NCBI RefSeq assembly: GCF_029784135.1
Contig: NC_073746.1
Location: 147,502,556-147,566,555, forward strand
Length of the DNA stretch: 64,000 nucleotides
Direction of reading: 5' to 3'
Source of the DNA: Toxorhynchites rutilus septentrionalis
Lineage: Eukaryota; Arthropoda; Insecta; Diptera; Culicidae
Shown: positions 33,563-44,276 of the stretch, piece by piece
Layout: the number at the start of each line of letters is the position of its first letter
Numbering within the stretch: the stretch's first letter is position 1
Translations under genes and position numbers: made by a program
The notes under the pieces: model-generated
Told to the model about the DNA's origin: nothing
Database searches by the model: none
Seen by the model: only the letters and a program-made list of their open reading frames with translations

Positions 33563-34537
33563 ATGTCGTCGAACGAAAAAGAGCGTCGTGAATTAATCCT
33601 GTGCACTCATTTCGAGAATCCAGAGTTGTCACATCGGGACATCGGTAAGCTGCTGGGAATTGTCCAATCCATGGTCAGCAGAGTACTAAAACGATACTTC
33701 GAGAACCTAACCATCGACCGGAAGGTGAAGAACGGCAAAAATGGATGCTCCGTCAGTGAAAACGATCACAAGCGCGTAGTTAAGCAGTTTAGACGTGATT
33801 CGAGAAGTTCGGTCCGGGATGTCGCCAATAAGCTGAATTTGTCAAGTTCATTCCTCCAGCGGACCAAGCAGCGGGAGGGCCTGCGTACATACAAAGTTCA
33901 GAATGCTCCTAACCGCGACGAAAGGCAAAACATGGTGGGGAAGACGCGAGCCCGGAAGCTGAACACCGAAATGCTGACGAAGCCGCATTGCCTGGCAATG
34001 GACGACGAAACCTACGTCAAAGCGGACTTTCGTCAGCTGCCGGGCCTGTTGTTCTTCTCCGCAGAGGATAAATTCAGCGTTCCGGAGGAGATTCGCAAGC
34101 AGAAACTTTCCAAGTTTGCCAAAAAGTACATGGTGTGGCAAGCGATCTGCTCTTGCGAAAAGCGGAGCGCCCCCTTCGTGATGACCGGCACGGTAAACGG
34201 GCAGGTTTACCTTAAGGAGTGCCTACAGAAGCGCTTACTACCACTATTGAAGCAGCACGAGGGCCCGATCATCTTCTGGCCGGATCTCGCTCCGTGCCAC
34301 TATTCAAAGAACGTGTTGGAGTGGTACGAAGCCAACGGGGTCACCTACGTGCCAAAGGAAATGAACCCGCCCAACGCGCCGGAGCTTCGGCCAATAGAGA
34401 AATATTGGGCGATTATGAAGCAGGCCCTCCGGAAGAACCCAAAAGTTGTCAAATCGGAGGCGGACTTCAAGAGAAAATGGATTTCTGTTCAAAAAAACTA
34501 CAACCTGACGTTGTACAGAACCTTATGGGCAGGTTAA
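33563..34537 (+). CDS. ITmD37E transposase (Tc1/mariner superfamily)
   Basis: 324 codons from MSSNEKERRELILCTHF, open to the stop at 34535-34537. The N-terminal half holds two helix-turn-helix regions (SHRDIGKLLGIVQSMVSRVL and SSVRDVANKLNLSSSFLQRT). The catalytic triad is D in CLAMDDETYVKAD (about residue 147), D in FWPDLAPCH (about 242) and E in RPIEKYWAIM (about 280), with 37 residues between the last two: DD37E, a group described from mosquitoes. Zero-frame reading ends SVQKNYNLTLYRTLWAG. A -1 shift at the run of seven A at 34491-34497 would instead give a basic tail ending KRKVRAYGLGLEV (stop after 34578), and the second copy keeps the same option. Start choice: this ATG follows a leader of about 150 bp and begins the family's usual text. 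Activity is possible but unproven. Confidence 0.9.
   Translation: MSSNEKERRELILCTHFENPELSHRDIGKLLGIVQSMVSRVLKRYFENLTIDRKVKNGKNGCSVSENDHKRVVKQFRRDSRSSVRDVANKLNLSSSFLQRTKQREGLRTYKVQNAPNRDERQNMVGKTRARKLNTEMLTKPHCLAMDDETYVKADFRQLPGLLFFSAEDKFSVPEEIRKQKLSKFAKKYMVWQAICSCEKRSAPFVMTGTVNGQVYLKECLQKRLLPLLKQHEGPIIFWPDLAPCHYSKNVLEWYEANGVTYVPKEMNPPNAPELRPIEKYWAIMKQALRKNPKVVKSEADFKRKWISVQKNYNLTLYRTLWAG
34491..34498 (+). promoter_or_regulatory. candidate -1 frameshift slippery site in transposase
   Basis: In the zero frame the codons are CAA AAA AAC, so the text A AAA AAC (34492-34498) is a canonical -1 slippery heptamer. Slipping one base back leads to AAA AAA CTA and a longer product with a conserved-looking basic tail. 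The copy at 51214-52504 has the same run at 51422-51428. A single-base indel in a common ancestor would look the same. I did not find a decisive downstream stem or pseudoknot by eye. Confidence 0.4.
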
Positions 34538-34706
34538 AGAGGAAGGTGCGAGCATACGGGCTTGGGCTCGAAGTATGAATAAAAAGAAAATGCCAAAAGT
34601 TGTTTAATAGATTTTTTTTACTGTCTAAAATTTTCAAAAGGATCGGTCTACTGTGAGAATTTCTACAGCGTTTTTTCCGTGATGCAATTTGATGTGACAC
34701 ACCCTT

Positions 34707-36200
34707 TACACAACCTTTCAAGACGAGTGATGGAATGCCGTCCGGACCACATCCTGTGGAGGTTTTCATGTTCTTAGTTGCTGCAATTACCATATCGTCA
34801 GTGATAACAAAATCCAGCTCAGAAGCAAGAAGTCGAGGTACGTTTCTGGTAGAAGCAGCAACATCCTGCGGATCGATGTGTTCATTGACAAACACATTAC
34901 TGAACTGAGAGCGAAACAGGTCAGCGATGTCGGTAGTCGTATCAGCTTCCAATGAACCGTTGGTCAACGTAGATGGTAGACCGGATTCCTTACGTTGGTC
35001 TTTGACGTAACGCCAAAATCCTTTAGGATTTACCTTAAGGCGTCTCTGCAGACGGTCTTGATAAGCACTGTAGAGACGATTATTGAGCTGTTTATACTCA
35101 GCATTCGTCATTAGATATTTCGCTCTTGTTGAGTCCGTACGGTGCTTGCTGAACTGTCTTAAAGCAGACTGCTTCACTCTTTTAAGATACTTCAGGGCAC
35201 CATTTGACCAGGCAGGCTTGGTATTCTCACGTTTCGTCTTCACTGGAACAAACTGATCGATTGCCTACAGTAGAATACTCGACATGATCGATGCAGCGAG
35301 GTTAGCGTCACAGCCTTGAAAAACATCTATCCACTCGATTTGTGCGAGGAAATTGTTCATCGCGGTAAAATCAGTTTTACTGAAATCGTACGAAACACTT
35401 TCAGAAGCATCGTGAAATTGTCGGAAAGGTTTCAAATTGAGATTCACCAGTATAGGAGGATGATGTCGCACTATTTTAACAAGTGGTGATGGTCCTTGCA
35501 TGACTGTGCAGTGCTCACATAGTTCTTCGTTGACGAAGCACAGATCAAGTATGCGATCGTTTTCATTTTTGATTCCTATCATTTGCCTCAGTCCAGCGGT
35601 GCAATAGGAATCAAGCAGTTCTTGTGATGTCAAGCAGATCGAGGATTGAGAAGAAACCGGGTAGAGAAAGCCATGCGAATTATGCTGCCAAGAGATTGAG
35701 CTCAAGTTGGAGTCGCCCAGGATCATAATGTTGTCTCTCGGTTCTAGTTGTGAAACAACCCAATAGAGAGAGTCAAGATGTTGGTTGATCAAAGGTCCAT
35801 CGTTTATTCTATCAGGAGGCATGTATACTACGCACAGGTAAAGTGTAGCGTCCAAAGTGGTAATAGCGATCCACAGATGCTCTACCTTCGAGCAACTCGG
35901 AGGATTGAGCGTACGGGATTTGATCCTTGAGTGAACAGCCAACAATACACCACCTCCCGTGCGTTTGTTACTATTCAGCGACGAACGATCCTGCCTGTAG
36001 ACGGAGTAAGAGTTGTCGAACAGCTGACTTGATGCAGTGTTTCCATTGAGCCAGGTTTTGGAAAAGACGTAAATGTCGTAGGAGCCATCACTCAGAGCCA
36101 ATTGGTACTCTACGAGAGAGCTGTTGATACCACCAACGTTTTGGTAGTAAATTAAGATATCCGAGGAATCGGGACTGCCATTTCTCTGTTGTTGCTCATT
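34707..36200 (-). pseudogene. CR1/Jockey-like retrotransposon, endonuclease and linker
   Basis: This is the upstream part of the element resumed at 32418-33410. From about 36200 on the minus strand the frame starts SSDILIYYQNVGGINSSLVE, the usual APE endonuclease beginning. It then reads SDGSYDIYVFSKTWLNG, CVVYMPPDRINDG and IMILGDSNLSSISW (metal-binding Asp/Asn residues), with RHHPPILV near the end (family DHHP-like). The endonuclease frame closes at 35265. A second frame, 35243 to about 34707, carries the linker RRLKVNPKGFWRYVKDQRKE and the first RT motif (TGCGPDGIPSLVLK), after which the ITmD37E transposon intervenes. There is one frame break near 35255. Confidence 0.87.
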
Positions 36201-36420
36201 CCTGTGGGGTGAGTAGACATCAGAACAAGGTTTGCCGTTCCTTATGGAGTACTTACCATGGGAGGCAGATCGGAAGACCCCTTCGTCAACACTATACTCA
36301 GGACCGGGCCATGGTACCTATAATTCTCCATTTTTACACGAACGATCCGTAGTGACTCAGACTCGGGGTTACGCTTAGCAGCATATTGCATCCTTAATTA
36401 GATTTTATGAATACCAGAAG
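36201..36420 (-). mobile_element. 5' part of the CR1/Jockey-like element
   Basis: Upstream of the endonuclease the sequence remains GC-richer to about 36360 and then turns AT-rich. It may include the end of ORF1 or the 5' untranslated region. No gag-like zinc knuckles could be read. Confidence 0.35.
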
Positions 36421-38921
36421 ATTTTCATGGCTTGATTAATGTGCATCATTCTGATTATAAATAGGAGAGAAGAAGAAAAAACCATTCAGATACAAAACAA
36501 ATATTGGGCGATTCATAATTGTGAATGGAGTATATGTTAATGTACAGTATCTAGTTTTGTCCAAAATTTGCCAAAGGCACAACAATTAGATACATATGAC
36601 ACTTATCGATACAATCTGTTTTCAACAATTGTTTAGTCTAATCGATATCTTTATAATTATTTTCTCTTATATTTGGCCAGTGTTAATTAATTCTCACACC
36701 ATTCAATAGTTTGGCTGCATTTGTTGAAATCGGAAATCGCGTCTGACAGAAAAAAACAATCAATTTCAATGCCATTTGTGTGTTTCTCACTCTCGTTTTC
36801 CAATTAGCGAACTAATTCCCGCCCACTATCCATGCACATATTTACGACGTTTCGATCGTATCTTGATTCTGTCCGTACTCACCATTCGTCTTGTATTCAT
36901 TGAGATGAAATTTTGCTACCGGCAGTGTGTTTTTCCATCTATGCTAAATTGGATTCGGACTCTGGGATTAAAGGAAGTGGCGCAAGAAAGTTCTTATTGA
37001 GTTTGGATGAGTTTTTATTCTCTGTTTAAGACAGGGATACGACCTTCACCTTGACTGCTTCGCGATTCACTCCACTCACCTTGGTACAGACGAAGAGGAT
37101 CAAACGTCAATGCCATTCCGGCAATTTGGGGTGTCGAAAAGTTTGTTTGTGCAAGCGAAAAGGATCTGTTTACATGGAAAACGAATGTTGGGAAGGTTCG
37201 GTGAGTTATAAATAGCCCAAACATTGGGCATCCGATTTGCGAGTGTGCTGTTTATTTTTTCGGCCATATTTTTGCGGGTCGGGAGCCTCACAAACAGATT
37301 TTGCTAGACATTCGCATCTATCTTTGTTTCATTGATGATCCAATATTCCGCAGTGCATTTCTTAACCAACCGTATCATAAATATCCGACACGGTTTTCGC
37401 ATAGCTAAATAAGATTAATGTTCTCAACGAGCTTCACGTGCCGCTCTTCTGTAGCGTTACGCATTGGATAGTGTTTCTTGTAAACTAATAAATCGTGTCA
37501 CAATGGGAAATGTTAGCCACATAAACTAGATGAACTTATATTTATCTGTGAAGTTTTATTTTTTTCTGCCGAAAGAGACATGATGTAATCCTGGGTGAAA
37601 CTGAGATTTGTTATTTAATTCAATATGTTGAAAAACTCTGAGAGACTAAATATCGAATGGATTATGTTAATTATGTTAATTATTCGAAAACTTTCATTTT
37701 GGTTATTTAGAAATACTCATAATTTCGCATCATGTGTACTTGCATCATGTGTCATGCCATGATGCATTTACAACCGGAATTTACCAATCAAGGTCCAAAT
37801 TTGCATAAAATTGCTCTGATGTGTATATTCGTACCTGATATTTTATTTGTATATTTAGAGGTACAATGTCGCAATATTTTAAATTATATTAGAGTAAGTG
37901 CTCTATATTTTTACATTTTTAATACACAATGAAGTTTTTCCCATACAATTGAGTGTGTAATCTTTGCAAATCGTAACGAATGACAAGGTCTCTCAAATAT
38001 AATCGTTTGACAAAGCTCAAACAATAATCAGGAAGTAATTGTGTTCATTATTGATCACTTCTTCTGATAAAGATTTTTAGAGTGGTAGAAATATATGTTT
38101 ACGGTATTTTACATTAAATTCAGTAAGAAAGATACGGATATTTACTAAAACCTTCCTAAATTTTGAATACCATATTTAAAGTACCAACATAGGGACATAA
38201 TCAAAACGCAATAATTTTAGTTCTTTCTGTGATATTGCACCACGTGATATAAAGTCTGCCTCCGTAACGATTCAAAAGAAGATTCATTTCAAGCTCGGTC
38301 AGTTCATTTCAATTGAATTAATGAAAATCTTTAAATGTAACGGGAACAATCTCAAATATCTCAGCCAGGACCGTTCTATTTTATTTTCTGTGTCACTTAG
38401 ATTGTCCATAGGATCAAGGACAGAAAAAAGAAAATCATTGTCGGCACAGTTCGCCTTATCAACGTATATAGCTTCATGTAAATATGAGTATGATCAATTC
38501 TGACCACGTCTCTTTTGCATCCCATTTGAGCGAAGGCATGAATAATAAAATATATGCTCTGTGCCATGTTCCAAGTTCAAGTAGAAAAACAACAAATCGA
38601 TTGCGATAAAAGCACTGTGTAAAGTCTAGAAAACGAACCGAGACGAACCGGTTGTACACTTCCGGGTCTCGGACAACCGTCCTCACATCAAGTGTGACCC
38701 TCATCATACAGCTATATGTTAGAGGGGGGAAGAGGGTACACCAACAGCTGCCCGGTCCGTGTAATGGAAACACGAGTTCGTGGTCACACGTAAGCTGATT
38801 TAGAGTGTACCGCCGCCGAAACATGGCATGCAAATACGCAACTTGTTTCTCTTTAAGGCGATTTTGCGCTGACCGCGAATATGATAAATTGCTATTCCCC
38901 TTCTGGAAGCTCAATAATATA
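36421..38921. other. 2.5 kb without a recognised gene or element
   Basis: No repeat shared with the rest of the window was noticed. Short ORFs lack motifs. Of the gene-free stretches this is one of the longest, and it may be unique host sequence. A (TTAATTATG) duplication near 37661-37690 is the only local repeat. Confidence 0.4.
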
Positions 38922-39342
38922 GAGTTGAGGAAAAAGAAATGTCGTATTTCTGATCGAAATTTGACGCTTTATTTAACATAATTAAAATTTGCCAATTTAA
39001 GTCAAATATGCGCCGTTTTGTATGCTAACGTGTTGCCATTTAGAAGGCAACTTCATTATCCCCCCCCCCCTTTTTTTTCGGCCGCCTTCGTTGCAGTTTT
39101 ACCTCGCAGGTAGTAAAAAAGTAAAATATGGCGAATTTCTTGCTTGGTGGACTCCATCTTTGACGCGCTATAACTCAAGACTGAAAAGGACAATCACAAC
39201 ACTACCAAAACGACACTTGTAGCACAGATTGTCGTCTTTAAATAGTAGTATAGTATAACCCGATGCGATAAGTACAACACAACGTATGTTTAAGTGTTGC
39301 CATATATCGACAATATACGACGTTTCTTTTTCCCCAACCCAA
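38922..39342 (-). mobile_element. non-autonomous deletion derivative of a mariner
   Basis: About 420 bp with ends GAGTTGAGGAAAAAGAAATG and the complement GGGTTGGGGAAAAAGAAACG, flanked by TA. On the minus strand, the first codons of a transposase (MESTKQEIRHILLFYYLRGK, from about 39155) and its last codons (WQHVSIQNGAYLT, ending near 39004) survive, with the middle missing and a C-run near 39060. The C-terminus resembles that of the mariner at 7969-9250 (QVIEQNGAYLT). This shows directly how a MITE can arise from a mariner by internal deletion. Confidence 0.78.
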
Positions 39343-39519
39343 TACTAACAATATGATTCAACAACTATTCATGTCCCCAAATTTTGTGGGCAAGAAATTA
39401 TTTCAACTCAAATTTGGTTTGAAGATGAGATGAAAATAGACCGCAATTCTCTTCTATTGATAAGGGCTTGATTTAATTATTGATTGGAAAAATACTCCGG
39501 ATTTCATTGAGTCTATTCA

Positions 39520-40674
39520 AAAAATACGAATTATAAGCTACGATTTGATTGCACATTATACATTTAAATATGACTTATACATTGGACAAAAAAAACAATG
39601 GGGTACAACATCGATATTGTAAAAGTTATCCATTATTTTCTCGGTAGCTGGCTTTAGTGATCAATATCCCGCGTAATATCCATCATACAATTTAAAGTTT
39701 AGGCTCGTTGTAAAGGTAACATTTCACACTAAAAAAATCTTTTGCTGTTTCTGTTTTATTCCATTCAACTTAACTTCTTTTGACATAGGACTATGTCTTT
39801 GATTTCTATTTGGGGGGGGGGGGGACGGTTAACTCTACGAAAAATGTAACGATTCATTAAGAGTTTTCAAACGCATATTACTCAAAATCGTTATCGCGAC
39901 ATATGTTGTGTTATATACCATTGGACAGGAAATTTATCCAGATTTTTTTTGGCTCAAGACATGAACAGTGAATATACTAAAAAAGTGAACAATTTGACAA
40001 TTCAAATGGGTATGTTTTTTTCGATTTTACTAGCCTCGTTTTCCCCACAACGCAACGAACAATCTTTTTTGACTACAATTATGCGTTAGCTCATAATGTG
40101 ATTAGATGCGTATTATGAATTATTCTCGATTTGCCAGTAGTAGGCATTTATCAGTTGTCAGAATCAATGGAGGGATTCAGGTATGATCTTGAAGATGATA
40201 TTGGATGCTTTCACTCTATACTCCCCAATGATTTTGAGTCTGGCTCAAAAGGTTAAACGTCGATAGAAATTTAATTAGGTTGAAGTTCAGGTTGTTGTCC
40301 AATCAATTCTTACTCAATTCACGTTTAACGTGTATGTTTTGCTACTAACAATTTAAGGAATTGTGGTCCAGAATGTCATTATATCGAGCATGTTTTTTGA
40401 TTATGTAAAAATGCAATTAATGAATTTAACCGGCTGCTGATTTAAAAGTTCGAAAAGGTATACTCACGCATATGTTCATGACTTTCATTTGATGTATCAA
40501 AAAAGAAAAAAATACAGATTTTGAACAATGAAAAAACTCAATTCAAATCCAATTACCACACACAATCACAGTCCTATGTCAAGATCGCGTCCGTGCCTCT
40601 AGGCCCAGACCCATCAACTTTTATATATAATGTGTATAATGTGCAATCAAATCGTAGCTTATAATTCGTATTTT
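39520..40674. repeat. outer inverted repeat of ~42 bp around a MITE
   Basis: AAAATACGAATTATAAGCTA and the bases after it (to about 39563) recur as a near-perfect reverse complement at 40630-40674. Inside lie the TTGACATAGGACTATGTC-ended element (39780-40582) and AT-rich DNA. Either the larger element has ~42-bp ends, or the arms are two oppositely oriented copies of a short repeat. Confidence 0.65.
39780..40582. repeat. TTGACATAGGACTATGTC-ended MITE-like element
   Basis: The left end TTGACATAGGACTATGTC (39780) and right end (complement reads TTGACATAGGACTGTGAT, ending 40582) are inverted. The terminal palindrome follows the same plan as the GACGTAG families at 12, 19, 24.8 and 26.2 kb, but it has GACATAG. 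A G-run lies at about 39812-39824. No ORF is supported. Confidence 0.55.
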
Positions 40675-40764
40675 TGGCATAACCGTGTGTTACCAGAGTG
40701 TTAACAATGGATTCGGTACATTTCACACTTTTTCTTTTATAAAGGCGAAAGCCAGTCCGCTGAA

Positions 40765-41172
40765 ATTGTAAGCGTTATTAGTTGTTAGTATTTGATGTCT
40801 GCGTTAACGAAATTAATCTTCGTTGGAAAGTGTTAATGGATTTTATTGTGATAAAACGCACTCCTATATCGTCTTCTATCTATATAAATGAAAATGGATC
40901 ACCGAATGTGTTGATGAGAGCAAAACTCGAGAAAGGAATTTTGTCCGATTTAGGGCTATCTTTATTCATTCATATTTTCTGTATCAAACATTTATTCCAT
41001 TTATTCACATTCATTCCATTTTATAGTAAAAGGTAATTTTAGAGGTTAGAATAGAAGATCAATCAATGAACAGTTATGCGATTGGACCCATGAACGAGCG
41101 CTTAGTAAGTAAACGTGGATGTGATAATGAAACATGAATTTTGGGCGGGACGAATTTTGCCGGGTAAGCTAG
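40765..41172 (+). mobile_element. CTAG-ended element (Helitron-like candidate), copy 2, short
   Basis: It carries the same right half as copy 1: GATCAATCAATGAACAGTTA, TGCGATTGGACCCATGAACG, GTAAACGTG, and the end ACGAATTTTGCCGGGTAAGC followed by TAG. It lacks the tandem array. An internal TCTATCTATATAAATGAAAA resembles the start of copy 1. The left boundary is uncertain. Confidence 0.5.
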
Positions 41173-41174
41173 TA

Positions 41175-42560
41175 TGATATACAGCCATTCCATGCCAAAT
41201 ATATTGGTTCTTAGATTTTCATGAAAACTTGTGGTTTTGTTCTTTATCGCAAAATATTAGAACTTTTTTTTTTCGTTAGGGTCCCCATTTCCATTTTGGA
41301 GTGGGCCGAAAAATCAATTTTTTATCATTTTTTCCAAGATTTTTTTTTCAAAACTTCATAAATTTTTTTTATATGTCTATCAGTTTAGATAGTAGACATA
41401 TCAAAATGAATCCATTGAGCTAGTCTTGTTTGAAAAAAAATATTACAATTAGGAACAAAAAGAATTTCTTTTTTCTATTTAAATAGGTTATTTCTACAGG
41501 CTCAGTTACATAAGTTTAAAGAAGCCGAACTCCTTACTGTATTGTTACTAGTATATATACATTTTTCCTTAATTCTAATGTTATAATGTAGAAAACCGAT
41601 TACTCGCGGTCGACTCGAGTTTAGAAGGGTGACAAATTTTCTTCAGGAAAAGGAGGGGAAAAAGGGATTTCGTTTTCATAATTATTGATTGTATTTGTTT
41701 TTATCGTTTACATGATCTCGGGTCCAAGGTTACTACATTTTTGTATATTTTTGCTGAATGCTGGACTACAAAATGTATTCAAAAATCATAGTTTTTTTTT
41801 CATTTTCGAGTTTTGATATTTCAAAGTTAACCGATTGTCCAGAAAAATCAATTTCATCCTTTTTTTCCAAAAATGACAAATTCATAACTTTTGAATTTCT
41901 GGACCGATTCAGATGATCAATATGTCAAACTGAATCCAAGGAGCTAGTCTTCTCTGAAAAAAATTCTACATTTGCGAAAAATTGAATCTTATTTTCGTAA
42001 TTATTGATTGTTTTTATTTTTCATAGTTTACATGGATTCGGGACCAAGGTTACTACATTTTTTATATTTTTTGTCGAAATTATTCAAATGTATTAAATAA
42101 TCAGCGGTTTTTTTCTTTCTTATTTCATTTTCGAGTTTTGATATTTCAAAGTTAACCGATTGCCCAGTGTTTTTTTACATAACATATCCAAATATCAGTG
42201 AGATGTTGGTTTTGTTTTTGTGTTGTGATTTTTCCAAGTTTGCATGCTTTGGGTTGCGGTAGCTCAATGAACAGAAAATGGAAACATGGGGAATTCATTT
42301 TTCTCTGCAAGTTTAATATTTTTTTAGCTAGCTATTTGGCTTTGATTTAATGTGTCGATCATCTGAATCGGTTCAGTAGTTCAAAAGTTATGATTTTTTT
42401 AAAGAAAATCATTTTCGAAAAAGGGGGAACCCTAGGTTAACTTTAAAAAATCAAAATTCAAAACCGAAACAAAAATTTTGTTTTGGAGTGATTCAGAAAA
42501 TCTATTGTAATTATGCAAATATTGCGGTAATTGCAATCTTTATACATTTGATTTTTAGAT
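41175..42560. repeat. dispersed AT-rich repeat, second locus
   Basis: This resembles 23340-23860 (CCATTCCATGCCAAATATAT start, TTTTGTTCTTTATCGCAAAA, and GACCGATTCAGATGATCAA). Two parallel blocks occur here (about 41640-41830 and 41990-42160, both with CGGGTCCAAGGTTACTACAT-like text), and an inverted one near 42345-42385. Around 41598-41625 is a piece matching the complement of the LOA/I-like 3' tail. It is non-coding. Confidence 0.5.
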
Positions 42561-42587
42561 CTCAATCTCTGAGCACCACTTTTGAAA

Positions 42588-42830
42588 TGATTTATTTATT
42601 TATTTATTTCTCTATTTATTTCAGCTGACTTGTGTTGTCATATTGAAAACAGATGGGGGAAGGCCAGAGTGGCCTAAAACCCCATATCTTGACATTAAAC
42701 ATTGTAAAAAAAAACATAGACGAACAATAATGGTGGTCAAAACATCGATAATCAATAAAAAAAAAAGTAAAAAGTTGGCATAGTTCATCGTTGGAAGTGT
42801 CCGGCAATCACTCTCGATCATGTAGTCCTC
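42588..42830 (-). mobile_element. 3' end of a retroelement with (AAATA)n-type tail
   Basis: The TTATTTATTTATTTATTTCTC run at about 42591-42612 is, on the minus strand, an (AAATA)-rich tail following GGGGTTTTAGGCCACTCTGGCC (as complement), a small hairpin GGCCACTCTGGCC. This looks like the 3' end of a LINE or SINE inserted on the minus strand. No coding part could be read upstream. Confidence 0.45.
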
Positions 42831-44276
42831 GATGAATCCGACGACGGAAGGCTCCAGCAGATGAAATCGAAGAACCCGTAATGATGGATTCAGAACTTTT
42901 AATTCAGTGTTATTTTCTTATATGTTCATGGTATTCTAGATATTATCCTTTTCTAGAGATTTCCAAAATACAAAATAAAAAAGGGGAATTCATGTTTCAA
43001 GTAGGGATTACAGATTCGAGTTTTAGCTTCATGGTTCTGAATCACAATCTTCGTTGATTGTGATTGTTTTTTTGTTATAGTGGATTATATAATTATCTAA
43101 CCAACCATGGAAAGTGTTCGGCACAAAACAAGTGACCGCTTCCAAAACGGCGCACATATCGAAAGGTGTAGCCAACATAAAGAAATATTCTATTATAGAA
43201 ACATCAATTTCAAAACTGTACATCGTCTTATACCAAAAATAATCAAAACAACTACGAGTGTTTGCATCAACAACAAATATTGGAGTTTTAAAATTATGTG
43301 TAAGCATTGGAACTTTGCATACTTAAGGAAAGTAACAGTGGAACTTCGCACAACTTCGTTTACATTCTTTACATTCTTTACATTTTTCTACGCAATTCCA
43401 TTCATATTTCAAACACTGGTTGAAAACCTTTCAAATCGGGATCAAATAATGTAACACTGAGTAGTATATTTGAGAGTGCTTGAACAAACTTATCCGTTTT
43501 CTTAATCGTATACCATAATAATGCTCAAAACGATTATCCACTAGGGATACACACTTCGTTCCGCCACAGCCACCTTGCAAGAGAGCTCTGACTTTTATGA
43601 ATATGCGAAACTTAATCTTCTACTTCTCCTCTGTTGTCGGACGCCGGAACTACTACGAAAAATTTGCTTCGCCTAATATTCCGGACGTAATAACAACTCA
43701 GTGGGTTGGGGGAAAACTACATCCGCAAAGAATTCCACCCATAAAACGTCTGGGGCAGTGGAGCGAAGCTACGAAAACTAATTTCACATAATTCTTGGCG
43801 CGAATAAATTATTCCACGCATTCAAGTAATATTCGCTTCGCTTCGCCAAACAATTCCACGCGGAGATGCTGGAATCGAGTGAGTGATCTTCGCGTTTGTG
43901 ATGCCGTCACTCTCGGACCGGTAACTGCGAACTTTTTGCACATAAGCCATCGCCACTGGAACCATTGATACCGGACTAAACAAAGCTTCAAGCTGGTGAA
44001 GCTTGCAACATTTTGGGTGTCATTGCCGCAGGGAAACAATCGACCGGCTGATGTCTGGCCGATTGGAGTGCGTGAGTGAGCGCTGGGGAGACGTCTCCCG
44101 GATTCGAGGTTCTCGTGAGTTCTAGCAAGAGACGTGTTTAAGGCCAACCACGTGGTTGAGTGTGGAGCATAATGCAAGATGAAATGTTTCACGAACATAT
44201 GATTGAAATAATTTCAAGCAACTTTGGAAGCTTAGTTCAAAATTTCCTTCCTGAATGAGATTAGCTATGTTGGATA
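42831..44276. other. no recognised gene; GC-richer segment 43560-44170
   Basis: Short ORFs exist on both strands (minus 44198-43809 is the longest, 129 codons, with no motif). The 43560-44170 segment is GC-richer, with CGCTTCGCTTCGCC and GGAGACGTCTCCC. It might be an exon or promoter of a host gene, but I see no splice-consistent frame. Confidence 0.3.

Larger units (their letters stand above)
33411..34706 (+). mobile_element. ITmD37E transposon, copy 1, nearly intact
   Basis: 1,296 bp, starting AAGGGTGTGTCACATCAAAT and ending with its complement, flanked by TA at 33409-33410 and 34707-34708. The inverted ends extend through GCATCACGGAAAAAACGCTG, giving at least 45 matching bases. It lies inside the reverse transcriptase of the minus-strand retrotransposon at 32.4-36.2 kb, so it is younger than that element. 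The second copy is at 51214-52504. Confidence 0.93.

Noticed and set aside
43809..44198. 129-codon minus-strand ORF in the GC-richer segment
   Set aside because: It has no domain, a biased composition (rich in Arg, Ser, Thr), and no start or splice support. It was kept only as a note in the gene-free entry.
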